From CAITQP01 sp964533145 (GTDB lineage: Bacteria > Patescibacteriota > Minisyncoccia > Phycocordibacterales > UBA9973): DNA of 37,342 bases. Shown here one piece after another: positions 27,342 through 34,991 of the stretch. Position 1 is the first letter of the stretch. Each line of letters opens with the position of its first letter. Location: positions 1-37,342 of the forward strand of contig CAZHLG010000006.1 of the NCBI GenBank assembly GCA_964533145.1, in the 5' to 3' direction. A program made the translations under genes and the position numbers. The notes beneath the pieces are model-generated. The model saw only the letters and a list, made by a program, of their open reading frames with translations. It was not told where the DNA came from and searched no databases.

Positions 27342-28674
27342 TGGCAATTCTGCGCGCCCCGCAAAGGGAAAGCGCTCGTTCCAGAAGTCCTCTCCGGTCA
27401 CCCGGAGCGGCGGCGGGTTCCGATATACCGGTCCCGCGCCTCGTCCTGATCGGCCGGCGTCCGGCTCGTCTTCGTTCGGCTCCGGCCGTTCGGGCGGTTT
27501 CAAGGGCGGCCGCCGCAGCACGAGCTTCGCCAAGAACCGCGCGGGCGGCAGCGGCGGCCGCAGCCGCTTCGGCCAGCGCATCGACTTCTCGCGCTTCGTG
27601 AAGAAGGCTGAGTATGTCGAAGAGAAGCCGTACGTCGCAAAGCACGCGTTTGCTGATTTCCCGTTCGTGGAGCAGCTTCATAAGAACATCGCCAAGAAAG
27701 GCTTCGTGCACCCGACGCCCATCCAGGACCAGTCCATCGAGCACATCATCGCCGGCCGCGATTTCTTCGGCCTCGCGAACACGGGCACCGGCAAGACCGG
27801 CGCCTTCATCCTGCCGCTCATCGACCGTGTCGCGCGCGACAAGAAACAGAAAGTCCTCATTCTCGCGCCGACGCGCGAACTCGCGCAGCAGATCGAGGTT
27901 GAGTTCAAGGCGCTCTCGTTCTGGCTGTCGATCTTTTCCGTATCCGTCGTTGGCGGCATGCCGATCGGCAAGCAGATTAACGAGATCCGCCGCGGTGTGA
28001 ACTTCGTGATCGGCACGCCGGGCCGCGTGACCGACCTCATCAAGCAGAAAGCGCTCGATCTCTCGAGCTACTCGACCGTCGTGCTCGACGAAGCGGACCG
28101 CATGCTCGACATGGGCTTCCGCGACGACATGACATTCATCCTCGGCAAGTGCGCCGAGCAGCGCCAGACCATCTTCTTCTCCGCGACGCTTTCGCCGGAG
28201 ATCAAGAAGCTCACTCAGATGTATCTCAAGGACCCGCTGTTCGTCTCCGTCGTCAAAGGCGAGACGAGCAAGAACGTGGACCAGGACATCGTCCGTGCGC
28301 GCGCCGAAGACAAGATCGAACGCCTGCACGATATCCTCATCAAGGACGGTTCGGACAAGGTGCTCATCTTCCGCGAGACCAAGCATTCCGTGGACAAGCT
28401 TGAGCAGGAGCTCAAGGGCCGCGGTTTCAAGGTCGCCGGCATCCACGGCGACAAGCGCAACCGCGAACGCATGCGCACGCTCGACGCGTTCAAGAAGAAC
28501 GAGCTCAACATCCTCATTGCGACGGACGTCGCCGCACGCGGCCTCGACATCCCGAACGTGACGCATGTGATCAACTTCGACATCCCGAACGACTACGACA
28601 CCTACGTGCACCGCATCGGCCGTACCGGCCGCGCGGGCAAGAAGGGAACGGCGCTGACGTTCGTTCCGGGGTAA
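27334..28674 (+). CDS. DEAD-box ATP-dependent RNA helicase
   Basis: Unwinds RNA, probably in ribosome assembly or RNA decay. The N-terminal ~90 residues are a low-complexity Arg/Gly/Ser region (RSGGGFRYTGPAPRPDRP), likely RNA-binding. The helicase core is complete: Q motif FVHPTPIQDQSIEHI, motif I ANTGTGKTGAF, Ia PTRELAQQ, Ib GTPGRVTDL, II VLDEADRMLDMGF, III FSATLSPEI, IV LIFRETKHS, V ATDVAARGLDIPNV and VI HRIGRTGRAGKKG. It ends directly after motif VI plus a short strand (TALTFVPG), so it has no C-terminal extension; the RG-rich tail common elsewhere is at the front instead. Confidence 0.95.
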   Translation: MHNGNSARPAKGKRSFQKSSPVTRSGGGFRYTGPAPRPDRPASGSSSFGSGRSGGFKGGRRSTSFAKNRAGGSGGRSRFGQRIDFSRFVKKAEYVEEKPYVAKHAFADFPFVEQLHKNIAKKGFVHPTPIQDQSIEHIIAGRDFFGLANTGTGKTGAFILPLIDRVARDKKQKVLILAPTRELAQQIEVEFKALSFWLSIFSVSVVGGMPIGKQINEIRRGVNFVIGTPGRVTDLIKQKALDLSSYSTVVLDEADRMLDMGFRDDMTFILGKCAEQRQTIFFSATLSPEIKKLTQMYLKDPLFVSVVKGETSKNVDQDIVRARAEDKIERLHDILIKDGSDKVLIFRETKHSVDKLEQELKGRGFKVAGIHGDKRNRERMRTLDAFKKNELNILIATDVAARGLDIPNVTHVINFDIPNDYDTYVHRIGRTGRAGKKGTALTFVPG

Positions 28675-28700
28675 GGCGGAGCAGGGAAACATGCAAAAAG

Positions 28701-28733
28701 AGCGGGGCGGCCTTCGGCCGCCCCGCTTTTTTT
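28701..28733 (+). terminator. Terminator after the DEAD-box gene
   Basis: AGCGGGGCGGCC-ttc-GGCCGCCCCGCT followed by T residues. Confidence 0.93.
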
Positions 28734-28817
28734 CCTGGTTGCGTAAATCAAAAATACATTGTATTCTGTACGCAATCAAATGTTCACAACAATTTCATAA
28801 CACAAAAAAATGAGCAC

Positions 28818-29231
28818 ATGCAAAAAGTCATTATTGCGCCCTCGACTGTGGGCCTGCAGGTCTTAAAACGCGATGTATTGCCTCACGTGACCGGTATCTT
28901 GTCTGTATTTTCGGATAATACCGCAACTCGGGCTGCCGAGAACATTTATTCTCTTTACCCGGGAAGCAAATCCGAGCTCAACATGAACGCGCTGTCGTCT
29001 CGTGGCAGAGATCTGCTTCCGCTCCTGGATTCATCCCAGGACGTCGTGCATACCGTCGTCTGCCTGATGCCTCCGACTGCTTGCAAAGACATCGATGTCA
29101 CACTCGCAGAGCATTATGCGCTGACCCTCGACACAAAGAAGCACGGTGTACCGTTGATCACCATCGCCGATTTGTCTACGAACAAGATCTCGTACACCGA
29201 GATCGTGAATTCGAAGAAAAAACTGTTTTGA
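28818..29231 (+). CDS. Hypothetical protein, 137 aa
   Basis: Unrecognised soluble alpha/beta protein. Visible segments are KVIIAPSTVGLQVLKRDVLP, HVTGILSVFSDNTATRAAEN, the helix LSSRGRDLLPLLDSSQDVVH, VVCLMPPTACKDIDVTLAEH and VPLITIADLSTNKISY. The alternation suggests a Rossmann-like or receiver-like fold, but no phospho-acceptor or nucleotide motif is clear. It has its own terminator and is not linked to its neighbours. Confidence 0.6.
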   Translation: MQKVIIAPSTVGLQVLKRDVLPHVTGILSVFSDNTATRAAENIYSLYPGSKSELNMNALSSRGRDLLPLLDSSQDVVHTVVCLMPPTACKDIDVTLAEHYALTLDTKKHGVPLITIADLSTNKISYTEIVNSKKKLF

Positions 29232-29247
29232 AAACGTGAACTCTTTC

Positions 29248-29280
29248 AGCCGCCCTGTTCCTCGGGGCGGCTTTCTTTTT
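29248..29280 (+). terminator. Terminator upstream of glyA
   Basis: AGCCGCCC / GGGCGGCT with a 9-nt loop, then TTCTTTTTT. Confidence 0.85.
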
Positions 29281-29306
29281 TGCGGTCGCGGGCGTACAAT
29301 CGCCGC

Positions 29307-30560
29307 ATGAATGCCTATCGCGATACAGAGGTCTTTGATGCCATCGCCGGCGAAGAGGGGCGCCAGGCCGAAGGCCTTGAGCTCATCCCGTCGGAGAACT
29401 ACGTCTCGCAGGCAGTGCGCGAGGCGAGCGGCAGCGTGTTCACCAATAAATACTCCGAAGGCTATCCCGGCCGCCGCTACTACGGCGGGCAGGAATTCAC
29501 CGACCAGATCGAAACGCTCGCCATCGAGCGCGCGAAGGAGCTCTTCGGCGCCAGGTTCGCAAATGTGCAGCCGCACTCGGGCGCGCCGGCCAACCTTGCC
29601 GTCTACTCCGCGCTGCTCGAGCCGGGCGACACCGTGCTCGGCATGGACCTCGCCCACGGCGGCCACCTCACGCACGGCCATCCCATGACGCTGCCGGCCA
29701 AGATATATAAGTTCGTCACATACAAAATGAAAGACCCCGAGACGGGGGAGATCGACTACGACGAACTCCGCGCGCTCGCTCTCGAACATAAGCCCAAGAT
29801 CATCCTCGCGGGCTTTTCCGCATATTCGCGCACGCTCGATTACGCAAGGTTCGTCGAGATCGCCAAGGAAGTCGGCGCCGTGACCGTGGCGGACATGGCG
29901 CACATCGCCGGCCTGATCGCAGGCCGCGCGCTCCGCAATCCGTTCGACGACGGTTTCGACATCATCACGAGCACTACGCACAAGACGCTCCGCGGCCCGC
30001 GCGGCGGCCTCATTCTTGTGCGCGAGAGCGAGGAGATCGCCAAGAAGATAGACAAGGCGATATTTCCGGGTATCCAGGGCGGCCCGCACATGCACACGAT
30101 CGCCGCGAAGGCGGTGGCCTTCGGCGAAGCCATGACTCCCGCCTACCGCGAGTACTGCCAGCAGGTGCTTAAGAACGCCAAGGCTATGGAGGCTGTGCTG
30201 CATCGCGAGCGCGTACGCATGATCGGCGGCGGCACCGACAATCACCTGATCCTGGCCGACGTTTTCGGCTCGCTCGGCATCACCGGCAAGGAGGCGCAGA
30301 CCGTGCTCGACGAAGTCGGCATCACGCTCAATATGAACGCCATCGCCGGCGACACGCGCAAGCCGCTCGACCCGTCCGGCATCCGTTTCGGCACGCCGGC
30401 CATCACCACGCGCGGTTTCAAGGAGGCCGATTGCGCCCGCGTTGCCGAGCTCATGATCGACGCGCTCCGCAGCAAGGACGACGAAGCCAAGAAAAAGATC
30501 ATCCGCGAGGAAATCCGCGCCCTTGCCGAGCAGTTTCCCATACCAGAGCAGTTCGTATAG
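29307..30560 (+). CDS. glyA: Serine hydroxymethyltransferase
   Basis: PLP enzyme converting serine and tetrahydrofolate to glycine and methylene-tetrahydrofolate, the one-carbon donor for ThyA. Features are LELIPSENYVSQAVREASGS, YSEGYPGRRYYGG, NVQPHSGAPANLAVY, MDLAHGGHLTHGHPM, the PLP lysine in TSTTHKTLRGPRGGLIL, and GTDNHLILADVF, GIRFGTPAITTRGF. At 417 aa it is full length. TACAAT at 29295-29300 ends 6 nt before the ATG at 29307, so I start there and not at an upstream ATG. The NUDIX gene follows after 2 nt and is co-transcribed. Confidence 0.97.
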   Translation: MNAYRDTEVFDAIAGEEGRQAEGLELIPSENYVSQAVREASGSVFTNKYSEGYPGRRYYGGQEFTDQIETLAIERAKELFGARFANVQPHSGAPANLAVYSALLEPGDTVLGMDLAHGGHLTHGHPMTLPAKIYKFVTYKMKDPETGEIDYDELRALALEHKPKIILAGFSAYSRTLDYARFVEIAKEVGAVTVADMAHIAGLIAGRALRNPFDDGFDIITSTTHKTLRGPRGGLILVRESEEIAKKIDKAIFPGIQGGPHMHTIAAKAVAFGEAMTPAYREYCQQVLKNAKAMEAVLHRERVRMIGGGTDNHLILADVFGSLGITGKEAQTVLDEVGITLNMNAIAGDTRKPLDPSGIRFGTPAITTRGFKEADCARVAELMIDALRSKDDEAKKKIIREEIRALAEQFPIPEQFV

Positions 30561-30562
30561 CT

Positions 30563-31135
30563 ATGTCTCTGAAACTCAACACAATTCCTGACACTGCGAC
30601 ATGTGTCTTCAGCGGCGTGCAGTTCCGCATATGGCAGTGGCCGCAGAAGCAATTCGACGGATCAATCGCGACGTATGAGATGGCCGAGCGCGTGCCCACC
30701 CTTTGGGCCATCGCGGTCATCGGCGACAGGATTTTGATGCAGCAGGAGATCCATGCCCACAAGCCGGATATGCCGTTCTATTCGCTGCCGGGAGGAAAGG
30801 GTGAATTCGACGAAGATCCGCTCGAAGGTGCGAAGAGGGAGCTCTCGGAAGAGGGCGGGTACGAATCTGAGGATTGGGAACTCATCGAGCACGAGACGGA
30901 TACGGGAAAAATAAAATGGTCCACCTATGTTTTTGTCGCCCGGAATGCAAAGAAGACGCACGAGCCGCATCCTGACGGCGGCGAGAAGATCATGCCGATA
31001 CTGCTCTCGTTCGACGAGTTTTGTCAGCATGTGATGCGCGACGATTTTCGCGGATTCATGATAACCGAGCTTGTAAGGGAACTCATGGCAAGTCCGGAAA
31101 AGAAAGCGGTGTTTCTGAAAAAACTGATGCCATAA
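30563..31135 (+). CDS. NUDIX hydrolase
   Basis: About 190 aa with a clear box GGKGEFDEDPLEGAKRELSEEGGYE (core RELSEEGG). The extended N-terminus (FRIWQWPQKQFDGSIATYEM) resembles ADP-ribose/sugar pyrophosphatases of the NudF type, whose domain-swapped N-terminal strand has such sequence, so a sugar-nucleotide substrate is the best guess. The C-terminal part (EFCQHVMRDDFRGFMITELV) forms the usual helices. It starts 2 nt after glyA, from which it must be transcribed. Confidence 0.9.
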   Translation: MSLKLNTIPDTATCVFSGVQFRIWQWPQKQFDGSIATYEMAERVPTLWAIAVIGDRILMQQEIHAHKPDMPFYSLPGGKGEFDEDPLEGAKRELSEEGGYESEDWELIEHETDTGKIKWSTYVFVARNAKKTHEPHPDGGEKIMPILLSFDEFCQHVMRDDFRGFMITELVRELMASPEKKAVFLKKLMP

Positions 31136-31191
31136 CACTTTGTCTGATTTCCCGGTTGTGGTAGAGTGCTACCCAACAAACACTTTGTGTC

Positions 31192-31380
31192 ATGGCACGA
31201 CCGATCAAAATGAGCCCCACTGTCCGGGGCAAAGACTCAGTACGCTTGAACAAAGCCCTGCGGCAAAACGAGGCGGGCAAAAACAAGGTTTCAAAGGAGG
31301 AGCGCAGCCGGATCTTTGAGATCGTGGATGCGGTCGAAAAGAAGAACCCGCACATGTTCCCGAAAAAGAGAAAAAGGTAG
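31192..31380 (+). CDS. Small basic protein, 62 aa
   Basis: Very rich in Lys and Arg (MARPIKMSPTVRGKDSVRLN, KEERSRIFEIVDAVEKKN, ending PKKRKR); a helical, nucleic-acid- or ribosome-binding small protein is likely. No family is recognised. TTGTCT and TAGAGT with a 16-nt spacer about 26 nt upstream are a possible promoter. The TAG stop lies within the stem of the terminator at 31372-31397. Confidence 0.6.
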   Translation: MARPIKMSPTVRGKDSVRLNKALRQNEAGKNKVSKEERSRIFEIVDAVEKKNPHMFPKKRKR

Positions 31381-31397
31381 CCGCAAGGCTACCTTTT
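31372..31397. terminator. Bidirectional terminator between the small basic protein and MOSC genes
   Basis: AAAAGGTAGCC-gcaa-GGCTACCTTTT. Confidence 0.88.
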
Positions 31398-31403
31398 CGA
31401 TTG

Positions 31404-32282
31404 TCACTGCACGATCAGCGTGTCTCCCCGGGAGATCGTTCCGGTGCCGTCATGGTTCACGTTCATCCCGAAGATCGCCCCCTTGGGCGCGTCGGGATCG
31501 AGTTCCTTGAGCAGCGGTCCGTGGAATTTCTCGTGATGCTTCGCGAGCATGTTGAGCGGGAATTTTCCGCACTCGCCGGTCACCTGATTGATCGTCGTGA
31601 TCGGGCATCGTACGCAGGGCTTCACGCCGGTGAACGTGACGTCTCCGATCGTGAATCGCCGTCTGAGCAGCTCGTCCTCGAAGAACGGGTCGCAGCCTTC
31701 TATCACGATGTTTGTACGGAACCGGTCCATGGGTATGGGCGCTGTGCCTGGATCCCGCGTCTCGTTGAGCGCGTCGAGCGAAGCTTGCGACGTGATCAGG
31801 AGAGGAAATCCGTCCGCGAACGCAACACCTACATCATCGATCTCCGTGCGGCGCGTGCCGGGATCCGGCATGTGCACCAGACGGTACGTGCCGGGCACTG
31901 TGCGCGAAAGATACTCGGTGAACCATTCAGCGGCTTCGTTACCCTGGTCCACTGCCGGAACTATCTGGCGCCATATCTGCACCTGCCGCTCAGGGCCGGG
32001 AAGGCCGCTGAAAGGCAGAGGAAGATCCGGCATCCCCGGAGCGGAGAGCACGAAGCCCGAGACGCCGAAGCGGGGGACGATCATGCACATGCTCCGCACG
32101 CCGATGGTCCCCTGGGTGTTGTCTCCGCGCTGCGCGACGAAGACGTCTTTTCCGTTGACCACCATGTACCGGCGGTCGTGCTCGGGACCCATCGGGCCGA
32201 TCTGCATCTGCCGGAGCTCGATGCCGCGGCAGGACTTTATCGGATAGAAGTGCAATGACTTCACTTTGATTATTTCTGGCAT
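31404..32282 (-). CDS. MOSC-domain protein (YcbX/mARC-like)
   Basis: An N-terminal beta-barrel domain (IKVKSLHFYPIKSCRGIELR, GPEHDRRYMVVNGKDVFVAQ) precedes the MOSC domain with the sequence VTFTGVKPCVRCPITTINQV, whose cysteine (PCVRC) is the expected molybdenum ligand, and DPFFEDELLRRR. The pattern is that of YcbX or mammalian mARC, which reduce N-hydroxylated compounds with molybdenum cofactor. At 292 aa it lacks the C-terminal ferredoxin domain of YcbX. Molybdenum cofactor synthesis is usually absent from such small genomes, so the role here is uncertain; the pterin dehydratase at 12382 is one possible link. Confidence 0.88.
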   Translation of the reverse strand: MPEIIKVKSLHFYPIKSCRGIELRQMQIGPMGPEHDRRYMVVNGKDVFVAQRGDNTQGTIGVRSMCMIVPRFGVSGFVLSAPGMPDLPLPFSGLPGPERQVQIWRQIVPAVDQGNEAAEWFTEYLSRTVPGTYRLVHMPDPGTRRTEIDDVGVAFADGFPLLITSQASLDALNETRDPGTAPIPMDRFRTNIVIEGCDPFFEDELLRRRFTIGDVTFTGVKPCVRCPITTINQVTGECGKFPLNMLAKHHEKFHGPLLKELDPDAPKGAIFGMNVNHDGTGTISRGDTLIVQ

Positions 32283-32376
32283 ACAAATGATTTTTGCTCA
32301 TTTAATAGTATTTGCAGAATAAGTCAACCCTGCCTGGAACCATAGTAAAAGACGGTTTTTTGCTATAGTACTGTGC

Positions 32377-32961
32377 ATGGGAATCCTCTTCACGCTGCTC
32401 GGCGTCACTAATACGGGCAAGACGACGCAGCAGAAACTGCTGGAAGAGCGCCTGCGCGCGGAGGGGTATCGCGTCGCGTACGTGAAGTATCCTGTCTACG
32501 ACCTCATCCCGACCGGGCCGCGCATCAACGCATATCTGCGGCAGGGGAATCCGGAAGGCATTTCGCCGCGCGAATTCCACGAGCTGCAGGTAGAGAACAA
32601 GAAAGATTTCGCGCTCGAACTCGAGCGCCTGCTCGCGGAGAACGACATCGTGCTTGCCGAAATGTACACCGGGACGGGCATCGCATACGGCATGGGCGAT
32701 GGTTTCGAGAAATCCTGGCTCGTAGCCGAGAACGACTCGCTCCGCACCGCGGATCTCTCCATCCTCCTCGACGGCGCGCGTTTTCTCGAGAGCCGCGAGA
32801 CGGGCCATCATTTCGAGAACGACGACGAGAAGACGGAGCGCATCCGCCTGGCGCATCTTGAGCTCGCGAAAGATTTCGGCTGGGAGGTCGTGCAGGCAAA
32901 CCAGACGATTCCGGAAGTGCACGAGGAGATTTATTCGCGCGTGAAAAAACTGCTTGCATGA
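32377..32961 (+). CDS. Thymidylate-kinase-like P-loop kinase
   Basis: Probably phosphorylates dTMP, with some atypical motifs. The P-loop reads LLGVTNTGKTTQQKLLEERL (Walker A GVTNTGKTT, where dTMP kinases have GxDGxGKST), followed by VKYPVYDLIPTGPRINAYLR (family-typical), FHELQVENKKDFALELERLL and a segment AEMYTGTGIAYGMGDGFEKS in the place of the DRY motif; WLVAENDSLRTADLSILLDG resembles the region after it. The Arg of DRY is absent, so specificity may differ. TATAGT ends 7 nt before the ATG. It overlaps the next gene by 4 bp. Confidence 0.8.
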   Translation: MGILFTLLGVTNTGKTTQQKLLEERLRAEGYRVAYVKYPVYDLIPTGPRINAYLRQGNPEGISPREFHELQVENKKDFALELERLLAENDIVLAEMYTGTGIAYGMGDGFEKSWLVAENDSLRTADLSILLDGARFLESRETGHHFENDDEKTERIRLAHLELAKDFGWEVVQANQTIPEVHEEIYSRVKKLLA

Positions 32962-33539
32962 TAGACGTTGAGATCAGGGGTCCGATAGCGACCAAAGACT
33001 ATGAGCTGCTCAAGCGCCTGCTCGGCGAGGCGGAGGGCGGACTCGTTTCTGAGCGGCGCGTGACGCTCGCATACAAGGACCGCGGCTTCAGCAATCGCGA
33101 GATCTGGCTCGAGCAGAAGGGCGGTCGGGCGAGCATGCGCATGCATGCGGGCCGGCCCGGCGAGCGCGAGGAGATCTCGCTTGCTCTCGCGGACGGTTCC
33201 TTCACCGCAGCTGTGCGCATGCTCGCCGAGCTCGGCTACAAGAAGGGGACCGTCAGCGCCGAAGACGTGCTCGTCGGCCGTTTTGCCGGCGCGACTTTCT
33301 GCCTGCATGAACCGGACAATGAGCAGTATTATTACGAGGCCGTCATGACAGCCGGCGGTCCGACGGAAGCCAAGGAGGCCGAAGCCGAACTCAAGGCGCT
33401 TGCCAAGCGATTCAAGATCCCGGTCTGGCCGCCGCTTCACATGCTCGAATTTTCGCGCCGATTGCGCGACTCGCTCGATTATATGTATGATTACGACACC
33501 GACGGGCCGCTGTTTTTCAAGGAGCGGTACGGGATCTAG
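32958..33539 (+). CDS. CYTH-like domain protein
   Basis: Looks like a member of the CYTH/triphosphate tunnel metalloenzyme superfamily, which acts on triphosphates: EIRGPIATKDYELLKRLL at the start, then FSNREIWLEQKGGRASMRM, GEREEISLALADGSFTAAVR and LAELGYKKGTVSAEDVLVGR, with charged alternating strands. The characteristic EXEXK pattern is weak (here DVEIRG), so the call is tentative. It overlaps the kinase-like gene by the ATGA at 32958 and ends 2 nt before the next NUDIX gene, so it is part of a tight operon reaching argS. Confidence 0.6.
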   Translation: MIDVEIRGPIATKDYELLKRLLGEAEGGLVSERRVTLAYKDRGFSNREIWLEQKGGRASMRMHAGRPGEREEISLALADGSFTAAVRMLAELGYKKGTVSAEDVLVGRFAGATFCLHEPDNEQYYYEAVMTAGGPTEAKEAEAELKALAKRFKIPVWPPLHMLEFSRRLRDSLDYMYDYDTDGPLFFKERYGI

Positions 33540-33541
33540 CC

Positions 33542-34069
33542 ATGGAATATCTGCCAATCATAGACGAAGAGGGGAACGTGATCGGCCGCGAAGAGCGCGA
33601 TACCGCGCATGAAAAGGGTCTTTTGCACATGGGCGCCCGTGTCATCGTCAAGCTCCCCGATGGCAAGATCGTGTTCCAGCGGCGCTCGCTCACCAAAGAG
33701 ACGAACCCCGGCATGCTCGCCGTCACTGCCGGCGGCCATGTGCAATACGGACAGACCTCTCAGGAGGGTGCTGCCTCGGAGCTGCTCGAAGAGACGGGCC
33801 TTTCCGTCGCACCGGAACATCTTGTGTACCTCGGGAAGAAATATCTGGTGAACGGACTCATCAAGGGCATGCCGCACCGCCAGATAGTGTACTATTACGG
33901 CTACCGCCATCCGGGTACGATCGATGATTTCAAAGTCGAGGAGAAAGACGGCGACGGATTCGTGACGTATGAATACGAAGAGATCCAGAATTTCACCGAA
34001 GACGAGCGTCGCAGGTTCTCGGCAAATCTGTTCGATCCGGACATGATGGAGTTTTTCAAGAATGCGTAA
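33542..34069 (+). CDS. NUDIX hydrolase with altered box
   Basis: An N-terminal segment (YLPIIDEEGNVIGREERDTA) of the isopentenyl-diphosphate-isomerase-like NUDIX type is followed by the box GGHVQYGQTSQEGAASELLEETG. The first Glu of the motif is Gln and the Arg of REUXEE is Ser, but the metal-binding EE pair (ELLEETG) is kept. The 175-aa length is normal. It is followed 9 nt later by a second NUDIX gene with a similar N-terminus (PIVDENDEIIEYKEREER), probably a tandem duplicate that diverged. Confidence 0.86.
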   Translation: MEYLPIIDEEGNVIGREERDTAHEKGLLHMGARVIVKLPDGKIVFQRRSLTKETNPGMLAVTAGGHVQYGQTSQEGAASELLEETGLSVAPEHLVYLGKKYLVNGLIKGMPHRQIVYYYGYRHPGTIDDFKVEEKDGDGFVTYEYEEIQNFTEDERRRFSANLFDPDMMEFFKNA

Positions 34070-34078
34070 TGTAAAACC

Positions 34079-34594
34079 ATGAGGATACCCATAGTAGACG
34101 AAAACGACGAGATCATCGAGTATAAAGAGCGGGAAGAAAGGACTGCGACCGATACGTGCCGCATCACTTCAGTCTTCGTCTTTAATTCAAGCGGCGAATT
34201 TCTTATCGCGCAACGGCAGTTCACAAAAACGATCGATCCGGGCAAGTGGGGCCCGTTCGTCGCCGGCACGGTCGAGGAAGGCGAGACCTATGATTCAAAC
34301 GCAGTCAAAGAGCTTGGGGAGGAACTCGGAATCACGGGCATAGTGCCTGTCTTCTTCAAGAAATTTTTCTACAAGACCGAAAATGCGCAATGGTTCAATT
34401 CAGTCTATATTGTCCATATCGACAAGCCGGCCGAAGATTTCATGATCCAGAAAGAAGAGGTGGTGCAGGTGAGATGGATATCGCTCGACGAATTGGTACA
34501 GTGGCATCGGAAGTCTCCGGACGATTTCGTCCCTTCATTCCAGAACGTGATCGATCGAATCAAAGAATATGAAAGTCAAAGTAAAAAAGCTTAA
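34079..34594 (+). CDS. NUDIX hydrolase
   Basis: Same N-terminal layout as the preceding gene (PIVDENDEIIEYKEREERTA). The box is GTVEEGETYDSNAVKELGEELG with Lys for the first Arg of REUXEE and the EE pair intact. At 171 aa it is close in length to its neighbour. IDP-isomerase-like NUDIX proteins of unknown substrate are frequent. It overlaps dut by 26 bp at its end, a strong sign of co-transcription. Confidence 0.88.
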   Translation: MRIPIVDENDEIIEYKEREERTATDTCRITSVFVFNSSGEFLIAQRQFTKTIDPGKWGPFVAGTVEEGETYDSNAVKELGEELGITGIVPVFFKKFFYKTENAQWFNSVYIVHIDKPAEDFMIQKEEVVQVRWISLDELVQWHRKSPDDFVPSFQNVIDRIKEYESQSKKA

Positions 34595-34991
34595 GGAAAA
34601 CGCCAAGCTCCCGACGTACGGCCGTCCGGGCGATGTAGGCATGGACATGTACGCCATGGAAACGGTCACGATCGAGCCGATGGGTCACGCGCGCATCTGG
34701 CACGGCTTCGCGCTTGAGTTTCCCGAGGGCTACGCCGCCATCGTGAAGGACAAATCGAGCATCTCGAAGGCCGGCCTGCATACCATGGGCGGCGTGTTCG
34801 ACGCCGGATACCGCGGCGAGTACAACACGCATCTCGTGAATCTTTCGGGCGAGCCGTACACGGTCGAGGAAGGGGATAAGGTAAGCCAGCTCATCCTCTA
34901 CCCGGTGGCCATTGCGGAACTCGAGGAAACTGATACATTAAGCGAGACGGAACGCGGCGAGCAGGGCTTCGGCTCGACCGGGCGGAAATAA
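34569..34991 (+). CDS. dut: dUTP diphosphatase (dUTPase)
   Basis: Cleaves dUTP to dUMP for ThyA and keeps uracil out of DNA. The five motifs are seen: GDVGMDMYAME (motif 1, with G-M for the common A-G-x-D), VKDKSSISKAG (motif 2), GGVFDAGYRGEYN (motif 3), EGDKVSQLILYPV (motif 4) and RGEQGFGSTG (motif 5, at the C-terminus). The length of 140 aa fits the trimeric type. It starts within the preceding NUDIX gene and its stop codon directly precedes the ATG of argS. Confidence 0.95.
   Translation: MKVKVKKLKENAKLPTYGRPGDVGMDMYAMETVTIEPMGHARIWHGFALEFPEGYAAIVKDKSSISKAGLHTMGGVFDAGYRGEYNTHLVNLSGEPYTVEEGDKVSQLILYPVAIAELEETDTLSETERGEQGFGSTGRK

Noticed and set aside
27271..28779. Long minus-strand frame opposite the DEAD-box gene
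   Set aside because: It is the GC-rich shadow of a complete helicase; similar long shadows lie opposite glyA (29031-30245) and the surface protein/sortase genes (15034-16230).
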